Positions 57,524-64,000 of a stretch of 64,000 nucleotides of DNA are shown piece by piece. The notes under the pieces were generated by a model. The model was not told the DNA's origin, ran no database searches, and was given only the letters and a program-made list of their open reading frames with translations. Every line of letters starts with the position of its first letter. The stretch's first letter is position 1. The position numbers and the translations under genes were made by a program. The stretch is taken from assembly GCF_003100395.1 (NCBI RefSeq), contig NZ_CP029210.1, forward strand, positions 496,001 to 560,000, given 5' to 3'. The stretch is from Aquabacterium olei (GTDB lineage Bacteria > Pseudomonadota > Gammaproteobacteria > Burkholderiales > Burkholderiaceae_C).

Positions 57524-58420
57524 TCAGGAGGCGTGAGGGCGGACTGTGACGTCGCCGCTGGACCACGCGCGAAGTCCGGCGTCAGTATGCACGAGCAAGG
57601 CCCCGTGCCCATCCACGCCGGTGGCGATGCCGGAGGCGTGCGGTGCGTCGGCGAGCGGATCGGCGCCGGTGCGTGTCCACAAGGCCACAGGCTGGCCGGC
57701 CAGCACGTCACGCTCGGCATAGGCGGCCTGCAGTGATGCAAAGCCATGCCGAACGAAGGCCCGCACGCCTTGCAGCAGCGCGGGGGCCACGGCCGTCCAG
57801 GCCTCACCCGCGGTCGGTCGTGCGGAGGCGGGCAGGCCCTCGGCCACGCAGGCGGTGCCGGGCAGCACGGCAGCCCGCACATTCAGGCCCACGCCGATCA
57901 CGAGCCAACGGTACCCGTGTGGCAGATGGGCCCCGCTGCGCGCTTCGATCAGGATGCCCCCGAGCTTGCGGCCTTCCAGCCACAGGTCGTTCGGCCACTT
58001 GAGGCCCAGCGGCTGCGGTGCACCGAGGCCCGTGGATCGCTCGCGTTCCGCACGCAGTGCGTCGAGCGCTTCGGCCACCGCCAGACCGACGGCAAGCGAC
58101 AGGGCGCTGCCGCCGCCCGGAATCGCGTCCAGCGCCACGGGGAGCCCGAGCGAGAAAGCCAGGCTGTCACCCGCGCGGGCGGCCCACTGCCGGCCCTGTC
58201 GGCCCCGCCCGGCGGTCTGGCTGGCCGCAGTCAGCAGAACGGGGCCGGGCTCCGCCTCGTCGGCGCGGGCCATGAGGGTGGTGTTGGTGGACGCCAGCTC
58301 GGGCTGCACCTCGACCGACAGGCCGGGCCAATCGGCCTGGCACGCCATCCAGATCCGTTCGGCGGCCGCATTCAGGTCCGCCACGGCGGCGTCCAGCCCA
58401 GCCTGATCGGTTTCGGTCAT
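57524..58420 (-). CDS. birA: Biotin--[acetyl-CoA-carboxylase] ligase, monofunctional
   Basis: Activates biotin to biotinyl-AMP and attaches it to carboxylase lysines, including the site EAMKMEH in MccA elsewhere in this window. The 298-residue protein has the adenylate-binding loop TAGRGRQGRQW, KWPNDLWLEGRKLGGILIE and a C-terminal SH3-like cap (GIATGVDGHGALLV). The N-terminal winged helix of E. coli BirA is absent, so it should not repress a biotin operon. It starts three bases after the SET gene stop and is clearly in the same operon. Confidence 0.93.
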   Translation of the reverse strand: MTETDQAGLDAAVADLNAAAERIWMACQADWPGLSVEVQPELASTNTTLMARADEAEPGPVLLTAASQTAGRGRQGRQWAARAGDSLAFSLGLPVALDAIPGGGSALSLAVGLAVAEALDALRAERERSTGLGAPQPLGLKWPNDLWLEGRKLGGILIEARSGAHLPHGYRWLVIGVGLNVRAAVLPGTACVAEGLPASARPTAGEAWTAVAPALLQGVRAFVRHGFASLQAAYAERDVLAGQPVALWTRTGADPLADAPHASGIATGVDGHGALLVHTDAGLRAWSSGDVTVRPHAS

Positions 58421-58423
58421 GCG

Positions 58424-58942
58424 TCAGCGGCGGCGCTTGGGCGCCAGCATCGTGCCCCGGCACGCGGGGCTGCCGCACCAGCAGGCGTACTCCTTCTTCA
58501 GCTTGGCCGTCATGCGGGCATCGATGATCAGGCCGTAGTCGAAGAAGAGCTCTTCACCGGGTTCGATGTCGCGCAAGGCGTTCAGGAAGACCCGGTTGCC
58601 GACCTGCTCTGCTTCGAGGTTGGGCGCACACGAATGGTTGATCCACTTGGCCGAGTTGCCCTGGTACTTGCCGTCGATGACATGGCCGTCGTCAAGGTGG
58701 AAGTAGAAGGTGTGATTGGGCTGCTCGGGATCATGGGGATGGCGATCGAGGGCCTCTTCCCAAGTGATGATCTCGCCCTTGTACTCGAGGACCCGCTCGC
58801 CTGCCCTGAGGGGCCGCACCGCGAACACCCCCTTGCCGTGGACGCCGGAGTCCCGGACCTGGGTGCGACGGCTGGCCGTGGCCCGTGCGCTGCTGGGGGC
58901 CGTGCGGGCGGCAGGGTGGGGCTTGGTGGCGGCTTGCGTCAT
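58424..58942 (-). CDS. SET-domain protein lysine methyltransferase-like protein
   Basis: A 172-residue protein: a 26-residue basic, Ala/Thr-rich tail, then a full SET domain and post-SET motif. Visible are SGVHGKGVFAVRPLRAGERV (SET-N), YKGEIITWEEAL, the pseudoknot pair WINHSCAPNLEAE and LFFDYGL, with the catalytic-tunnel Tyr, and the zinc-binding post-SET CWCGSPACRGT. All hallmark residues for SAM-dependent lysine methylation are there. Bacterial homologues are known in several lineages, targets mostly unknown; ribosomal or nucleoid proteins are candidates. It is first in the operon with birA and divergent from topB. Confidence 0.9.
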   Translation of the reverse strand: MTQAATKPHPAARTAPSSARATASRRTQVRDSGVHGKGVFAVRPLRAGERVLEYKGEIITWEEALDRHPHDPEQPNHTFYFHLDDGHVIDGKYQGNSAKWINHSCAPNLEAEQVGNRVFLNALRDIEPGEELFFDYGLIIDARMTAKLKKEYACWCGSPACRGTMLAPKRRR

Positions 58943-58971
58943 CGGCCTTTTTGGTTACATTGAATTGGTGG

Positions 58972-59020
58972 GCGCGCGCGTGCGTGTGTGCACGTGTACG
59001 TACGTGTGCACGTGCGCGCG
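58972..59020. repeat. 49-bp perfect alternating purine-pyrimidine tract
   Basis: Every base from 58972 to 59020 alternates purine and pyrimidine, made of CG, TG/CA and a few TA steps. It lies in the 144-bp gap between the divergent SET and topB starts. Such tracts are the classic Z-DNA-forming sequences under negative supercoiling. The centre includes the imperfect inverted repeat GTGCACGTGTACG/CGTACGTGTGCAC. Confidence 0.9.
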
Positions 59021-59086
59021 AGGCCCGATTGTAAGAACGGAACCCTGCCTCCAACGTCGAGGCTGAGTGAAGATATAAACACGCCC

Positions 59087-61729
59087 ATGAGCAAAGCCCT
59101 GGTCATTGCAGAGAAGCCGTCGGTCGCCCAAGACATCGTCCGGGCGCTCACGCCGGTGGACGGCAAGTTCGAGAAGCACGACGAATACTTCGAGTCCGAG
59201 CACTATGTCGTCAGCTCGGCCGTGGGTCACCTGGTCGAGATCAAGGCGCCGGAAGAATTCGACGTCAAGCGCGGCAAGTGGAGCTTCGCCAACCTGCCGG
59301 TCATCCCGCCGCATTTCGATCTGAACCCGATCGACAAGAGCAAGGGGCGCCTGAACGCCCTGGTCAAGCTCATCAAGCGCAAGGACGTCACCACGTTGAT
59401 CAACGCCTGTGACGCGGGGCGCGAGGGTGAGCTGATCTTCCGCCTGATCGTGCAGTACGCGCAGGACAGCACGGCCACCACCAAGGCCAAGGGCCTGGGC
59501 AAGGACGTCAAGCGCCTGTGGCTGCAGAGCATGACGCCGGCCGCCATCCGCGACGGCTTCGAGGCCCTGCGCACCGACGAGCAGATGACCCCGCTGGCCA
59601 GCGCCGCGCGTTGCCGCTCGGAGGCCGACTGGCTGGTGGGCATCAACGGCACGCGGGCGATGACGGCGTTCAACTCGCGCGATGGCGGCTTCTTCCTGAC
59701 CACCGTGGGCCGCGTGCAGACGCCGACGCTGTCCATCGTGGTCGAGCGCGAAGAGAAGATCCGCAAGCACGTCTACCGCGATTACTGGGAAATCAAGGGC
59801 ACGTTCGACGCGGCCGCCGGCACTTACGACGGCAAGTGGTTCAACCCGGACTTCAAGAAGGACAAGGCGGCAGCCGAGGGTTCGGCCGAGGCCGAGTTCC
59901 GCGCCGACCGCGTCTGGAGCGCCGCCGAGGCGCAGGCCATTGCCGATGCCGTGCGCGGCCAGACCGGCACGGTGACGGAAGAGGCCAAGCCAAGCAGCCA
60001 GTCGAGCCCGTTGCTGTACGACTTGACCACGCTGCAGCGCGAGGCCAACTCGCGTTTCGGCTTCAGCGCCAAGACCACGCTGGGCCTGGCGCAGGCGCTG
60101 TATGAAAAGCACAAGGTGCTGACCTACCCGCGTACCGATTCGCGCGCGCTGCCGGAAGACTATGTGAGCGTGGTCCAGCAGACGATGGGCATGATCGCCG
60201 ACGAGGACCTGCCCGGCCCGCTGCGCGAGCTGGCCCAGCACGCCCGCAAGGCGGTCAACGACGGCTACATCAAGCCCAACAAGCGCGTGTTCGACAACGC
60301 CAAGGTGTCGGACCACTTCGCCATCATCCCGACGATGCAGGCGCCACGCAGCCTGACCGAGGCCGAAGCCAAGCTGTACGACATGGTCGTCAAGCGTTTC
60401 ATCGCGGTGTTCTACCCGGCGGCCGAGTTCATGGTCACCACCCGCATCACCAAGATTCCGGCGGCCGGCAAGACCCACCACTTCCAGACCAACGGCAAGG
60501 TGCTGGTCAAGCCGGGCTGGCTGGCCGTGTACGGCAAGGAGGCCGCGGAAGAGGGCGACGACACCACGCTGGTGGCCGTGCAGCCGGGCGAGGCCGTGCG
60601 CAATGAAGATGTCGTCGTCAACGCGCTGAAGACCAAGCCGCCCGCCCGCTATTCGGAAGCGACGCTGCTGAGCGCCATGGAAGGCGCCGGCAAGCTGATC
60701 GACGACGAGGAGCTGAAGGCCGCGATGCAGGAAAAGGGCCTGGGCACGCCGGCCACGCGCGCCGCCATCATCGAAGGCCTGCTGACCGAGAAGTACATGA
60801 TCCGCGAGGGCCGGGAGCTGATCCCTACCGCGAAGGCCTTCCAGCTGATGACGCTGCTGCGCGGCCTGGGTGTGGAAGACCTGACCAAGCCCGAGCTGAC
60901 CGGCAACTGGGAGCACAAGCTCTCGGAGATGGAGCGCGGGCGCCTGAGCCGCGAGGCCTTCATGGCCGAGATCGCGAGCATGACCCAGCGCGTGGTGCAG
61001 AAGGCCAAGGAATACGACCGCGACACCATCCCGGGCGACTACGCCACCCTGAGCACGCCGTGCCCGAACTGCGGTGGCGTCGTGAAGGAGAACTACCGCC
61101 GCTTCACCTGCACCGGCAAGGGCGGCGGCGATGCCGAAGGCCAGACCGGCTGCGGCTTCAGCATGACCAAGATCCCTGCGGGCCGCAGTTTCGAGCTGCA
61201 CGAGGTGGAGCAGCTGCTGCGCGAGCACAAGCTGGGCCCGCTGGAAGGCTTCCGCTCGAAGGCGGGCTGGCCCTTCACCGCCGAGCTCAAGCTGGTCAAG
61301 GACGCCGAGCTCAACAACTGGAAGATGGAGTTCGACTTCGGCGAAGACGCCAAGAAGGAAGAAGAGGGCGGCGAGGCCGTGGACTTCAGCAACGCCACCA
61401 CGCTGGGGGCCTGCCCCAAGTGCGGCGGCAGCGTCTACGAGCACGGCACCAACTACGTGTGTGAAAACACCCTGGGTGCAGCCAAGGGCAAGTGCGACTT
61501 CAAGAGCGGCAAGGTCATCCTGCAGCAACCCATCACGCCGGAGCAGTTCGGCAAGCTGCTGGAAACCGGCAAGACCGACCTGCTGGAAAACTTCGTGTCC
61601 AACAAGACGCGGCGCAAGTTCAAGGCCTTCCTGAGCTGGGATGCCAAGGCCGGCAAGGTGGGCTTCGAGTTCGAGCCGCGTGCGCCCCGCGTGGCGGCCA
61701 AGAAGGCCCCGGCCCGCAAGGCCGCCTGA
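59087..61729 (+). CDS. topB: DNA topoisomerase III
   Basis: A type IA topoisomerase of 880 residues. The Toprim domain has VIAEKPSVAQDIVRAL and NACDAGREGELIFRL with its acidic metal ligands. The active-site Tyr347 lies in KHKVLTYPRTDSRALPEDY. The C-terminal part has zinc-ribbon-like modules (CPNCGGVVKENYRRFTC, CPKCGGSVYEHGTNYVCEN) and a basic Lys/Ala tail (RVAAKKAPARKAA), which makes it longer than E. coli TopB. The ATG at 59087 is the family start; the GTG-led frame further up translates the alternating tract and is not real. Substrates would be single-stranded crossings and recombination intermediates. Confidence 0.96.
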   Translation: MSKALVIAEKPSVAQDIVRALTPVDGKFEKHDEYFESEHYVVSSAVGHLVEIKAPEEFDVKRGKWSFANLPVIPPHFDLNPIDKSKGRLNALVKLIKRKDVTTLINACDAGREGELIFRLIVQYAQDSTATTKAKGLGKDVKRLWLQSMTPAAIRDGFEALRTDEQMTPLASAARCRSEADWLVGINGTRAMTAFNSRDGGFFLTTVGRVQTPTLSIVVEREEKIRKHVYRDYWEIKGTFDAAAGTYDGKWFNPDFKKDKAAAEGSAEAEFRADRVWSAAEAQAIADAVRGQTGTVTEEAKPSSQSSPLLYDLTTLQREANSRFGFSAKTTLGLAQALYEKHKVLTYPRTDSRALPEDYVSVVQQTMGMIADEDLPGPLRELAQHARKAVNDGYIKPNKRVFDNAKVSDHFAIIPTMQAPRSLTEAEAKLYDMVVKRFIAVFYPAAEFMVTTRITKIPAAGKTHHFQTNGKVLVKPGWLAVYGKEAAEEGDDTTLVAVQPGEAVRNEDVVVNALKTKPPARYSEATLLSAMEGAGKLIDDEELKAAMQEKGLGTPATRAAIIEGLLTEKYMIREGRELIPTAKAFQLMTLLRGLGVEDLTKPELTGNWEHKLSEMERGRLSREAFMAEIASMTQRVVQKAKEYDRDTIPGDYATLSTPCPNCGGVVKENYRRFTCTGKGGGDAEGQTGCGFSMTKIPAGRSFELHEVEQLLREHKLGPLEGFRSKAGWPFTAELKLVKDAELNNWKMEFDFGEDAKKEEEGGEAVDFSNATTLGACPKCGGSVYEHGTNYVCENTLGAAKGKCDFKSGKVILQQPITPEQFGKLLETGKTDLLENFVSNKTRRKFKAFLSWDAKAGKVGFEFEPRAPRVAAKKAPARKAA

Positions 61730-61835
61730 GTCGCGCGCACCACACATCGCGCCGTGCCTGGGGCGCGGTGCGACGTGTGGCAAGCCCTTCAGCAGGGCGC
61801 TGTGCTAGCGTTGAATGATTCAACGGAGAGCACCG

Positions 61836-63230
61836 ATGCGCATGACTTTCTACGGGGCGAACGCCACCGTCACCGGTTCCAAGACGCTGGTTGAAGTGGG
61901 CGGCCTGAGGCTGCTGGTGGACTGCGGCCTGTTCCAGGGTTTCAAGACACTGCGGGAACGCAACTGGGCCGGCTTCCCGTTCGACCCGGCCAGCCTGGAC
62001 GCCGTGCTGCTGACGCACGCGCACATCGACCACAGCGGCATGCTGCCCGCGCTGTACCGCGATGGCTTCAAGGGCCCGGTGTGGACGACGGCTGCCACGG
62101 CGGACCTGGCCGAGATCCTCATGCAAGACACGGCCCACCTGCAGGAAGAAGAAGCCCGCTACCGCAATCGCCATGCGGCGACCAAGCACACGCCCGCCAA
62201 GCCGCTCTACACCGTGCGCGATGCGAAGAAGGCGATCCAGCACCTGCGTCGGGTCGATGCCCATGCGGTGGTGGCGCTCGACGGCGGCGTGAAGGTGCGC
62301 TTCACGCCCGCGGGGCACATTCTGGGCGCCAGCAGCATCGCCATCGAGCACAAGGGCAAGTCGGTGCTGTTCTCGGGCGACCTGGGGCGCGACGACGACC
62401 TGGTGATGCTGCCGCCGGCCAACGGCCAGATGGCCGACTGGGTGGTGGTCGAGTCGACCTATGGCGATCGCCTGCATGCCGACGTCGATGCGATCGAGGT
62501 GCTCGGCGATGTGATCCGACGGACGGCAGCGCGCGGCGGCACGGTGGTCATCCCGGCGTTTGCCGTGGGGCGCACACAGAGCCTGCTGTATTCGCTCTAC
62601 CGCCTGCGCGAGGCTGGGGCGATCCCGAAGTTGCCGGTCGTGCTCGACAGCCCGATGGCCATCTCGGCCACCGAGCTTTACCGCCGCCACATGGACCAGC
62701 ACCGCCTGACGCCGGAAGAGTGCGAAGGCATCCAGGCGATGACGCGCTTCGTGCGCGACGTGGCCGAGTCCCAGGCGCTGATGCGACAGCGCTATCCCAT
62801 GGTGATCATTGCCGGCAGCGGCATGCTGACGGGCGGTCGGGCGCTTCACCACATCTCGCACTTCGGGCCTCAGGCGCGCAATGCGATCGTGCTGAGCGGC
62901 TTCCAGGCGGGTGGCACCCGGGGGGCTTCGCTGGTGGCGGGCGCCACCTCGCTCAAGATCTTCGGTGAGTACGTGCCCATCCGTGCCGAGGTCACGCAGA
63001 TCGAAGGGCTGTCGGCCCATGCCGACCAGCGCGGCCTGCTGAAGTGGCTGAAGCACCTGGGCAAGGAACCGAAGCACGTGTACGTGGTGCATGGTGAACC
63101 CACGGCGGCCGACACGCTGCGCCTGCGCATTGAGGAAGAATTGGGCCTGGCCGCGAGCGTGCCGGACTACCGCGACACGGCCGAGCTGGTGCGCGTGCGG
63201 GCGGCAAAAGCCCCAGCGGCCCGGTCCTGA
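61836..63230 (+). CDS. Beta-CASP metallo-beta-lactamase-fold RNA hydrolase
   Basis: A 464-residue protein similar to the archaeal/eukaryotic CPSF73-like and bacterial YsgH-type group. The zinc motif LTHAHIDHSGMLPALY (HxHxDH), the GDLGRDDDLV ligand region, ESTYGDR, and the beta-CASP motifs PAFAVGRTQSLLYSLYRL and MVIIAGSGMLTGGRALHH are present, as is the C-terminal His in EGLSAHADQRGLLKWL. Predicted endo- or exoribonuclease; no bacterial role is firmly established for this group in Burkholderiales. GGAGAG before the ATG at 61836 decides the start over an ATG at 61815. Confidence 0.9.
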   Translation: MRMTFYGANATVTGSKTLVEVGGLRLLVDCGLFQGFKTLRERNWAGFPFDPASLDAVLLTHAHIDHSGMLPALYRDGFKGPVWTTAATADLAEILMQDTAHLQEEEARYRNRHAATKHTPAKPLYTVRDAKKAIQHLRRVDAHAVVALDGGVKVRFTPAGHILGASSIAIEHKGKSVLFSGDLGRDDDLVMLPPANGQMADWVVVESTYGDRLHADVDAIEVLGDVIRRTAARGGTVVIPAFAVGRTQSLLYSLYRLREAGAIPKLPVVLDSPMAISATELYRRHMDQHRLTPEECEGIQAMTRFVRDVAESQALMRQRYPMVIIAGSGMLTGGRALHHISHFGPQARNAIVLSGFQAGGTRGASLVAGATSLKIFGEYVPIRAEVTQIEGLSAHADQRGLLKWLKHLGKEPKHVYVVHGEPTAADTLRLRIEEELGLAASVPDYRDTAELVRVRAAKAPAARS

Positions 63231-63275
63231 CGCCGAGGGTGTAAGGTTCGCGGCGTCCCTGTCGTGGAGCCAGCC

Positions 63276-64000
63276 ATGTCCTTCATCCGCACCCGTCACC
63301 ACCGCCTGCACCCTGACAGCGGCTTCGTGCTGCCCGAGCACGAGGTCACGCCGCAGGCCATCTACGCCGATCGGCGCCGGGTGCTGCAGGGCCTGGCCGG
63401 TGTGGCGGGCGTCGCAGTGGGCGGTGCCGTACTGGCGCAGGCCCCCGCACCGAGTGTGAAACGGCCCGGCAAGCTGGCGGCCCTGCCGGCCACCCGCAGC
63501 GCCGTGCCGGGTGCGCTGGTGATGGACAAGCCCACCTCGTACGAGGACATCACCAGCTACAACAACTTCTACGAGTTCGGTACCGACAAGGGCGACCCGG
63601 CCGAACACGCACACACGCTCAAGCCCCGGCCGTGGTCGGTGCTGGTGGACGGCGAGGTCGGCAAGCCCCAGCGGCTGACGCTGGAGGACCTGATGCGTGC
63701 GGCCCCGATGGAAGAGCGCATCTACCGGCTGCGCTGCGTGGAGGGCTGGTCCATGGTGATCCCATGGATCGGGTTTTCGCTGTCGGCACTGGCCGGGCGC
63801 GTCGAGCCCACCAGCCGCGCCAAGTACGTGTCGTTCTACACCCTGGCCGATGCGAAGCAGATGCCCGGCGTGCAGTCGCGCGTGCTCGACTGGCCCTATG
63901 TGGAAAGCCTGCGCATCGACGAGGCCATGCACCCCCTCACGCTGCTGGCTTTCGGCCTGTACGGCGAGGTGCTGCCCAACCAGAATGGCGCGCCCGTGCG
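63276..64000 (+). CDS. msrP: Protein-methionine-sulfoxide reductase catalytic subunit MsrP, 3' end missing
   Basis: Periplasmic molybdopterin enzyme that repairs oxidised methionines, working with the membrane haem protein MsrQ. About 241 codons are visible before the window ends. The Tat signal is [20 protein letters not shown] at about residues 32-51, preceded by a 31-residue cytoplasmic tail typical of Yed[16 protein letters not shown] and the Mo-binding cysteine in [18 protein letters not shown] are hallmark. The gene continues off the right edge; msrQ is expected next. Confidence 0.95.
   Translation, partial: MSFIRTRHHRLHPDSGFVLPEHEVTPQAIYADRRRVLQGLAGVAGVAVGGAVLAQAPAPSVKRPGKLAALPATRSAVPGALVMDKPTSYEDITSYNNFYEFGTDKGDPAEHAHTLKPRPWSVLVDGEVGKPQRLTLEDLMRAAPMEERIYRLRCVEGWSMVIPWIGFSLSALAGRVEPTSRAKYVSFYTLADAKQMPGVQSRVLDWPYVESLRIDEAMHPLTLLAFGLYGEVLPNQNGAPV

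Noticed and set aside
58988..59086. Upstream extension of topB through the alternating tract (MHVYVRVHVRAR)
   Set aside because: It translates the repeat, has no ribosome site, and is absent from TopB proteins; the ATG at 59087 fits the family.
61620..63932. A long minus-strand open frame opposite the beta-CASP and msrP genes
   Set aside because: Same artefact: no recognisable motif, no ribosome site, and full overlap with well-supported genes.

Overview
The window is a high-GC chromosome segment from a betaproteobacterium, most likely a Burkholderiales member of the Ideonella/Leptothrix/Aquabacterium kind. This is inferred from the metXW pair, a MetH lacking its homocysteine domain, trimeric porins of the Burkholderiales type, a SirB-family protein, recA-recX next to sucCD, and a secreted protein resembling the Ideonella PETase. 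I see no rRNA, tRNA, CRISPR array, insertion sequence or phage gene. No stretch longer than about 300 bp lacks a gene.

Layout. 1-7.3 kb: a minus-strand catabolic operon for leucine and related branched acyl-CoAs (SDR dehydrogenase, thiolase, MccB, enoyl-CoA hydratase, biotin-carrying MccA, HMG-CoA lyase, the last cut by the window edge). 7.5-18.1 kb: sirB, a maltoporin, ppc, recQ and three tandem general porins, each with its own leader and terminator-like hairpin. 18.1-20.1 kb: metX-metW on the minus strand behind a SAM-II riboswitch and an intrinsic terminator. 20.2-33.9 kb: housekeeping and accessory genes (FMN glutamate-synthase-like protein, GST, DUF898 membrane protein, purB, pyrF, FAH-family hydrolase, TetR regulator, exported alpha/beta hydrolase, uvrA) ending with a PETase-like protein whose catalytic Ser and His are both replaced by Gly. 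33.9-41.2 kb: metH, a DUF465 protein, recA-recX behind a LexA box, and sucCD.

41.3-46.1 kb: terC followed by a Ser/Thr kinase, PP2C phosphatase, FHA protein and class II cyclic-nucleotide phosphodiesterase-like enzyme, a compact phospho-signalling cassette that runs up to pilA. 46.1-51.5 kb: a sigma-54 promoter, a Ser/Thr-rich type IV pilin and three polytopic GT-C-like membrane proteins of clearly lower GC, which look like an exchangeable pilin-glycosylation island. 51.6-54.8 kb: tkt and gap. 55-64 kb: a subtilase with a GlyGly-CTERM-like tail, a SET-domain/birA/SPOR operon, a 49-bp perfectly alternating purine-pyrimidine tract in front of topB, a beta-CASP metallo-hydrolase, and the start of msrP.

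Functional links. BirA would biotinylate MccA. The SAM-II switch ties MetX/MetW expression to SAM, the downstream product of methionine made by MetH. LexA/RecA/RecX and UvrA belong to DNA repair. The kinase-phosphatase-FHA cassette may feed into pilus behaviour because it abuts pilA, but that is inference from position only.
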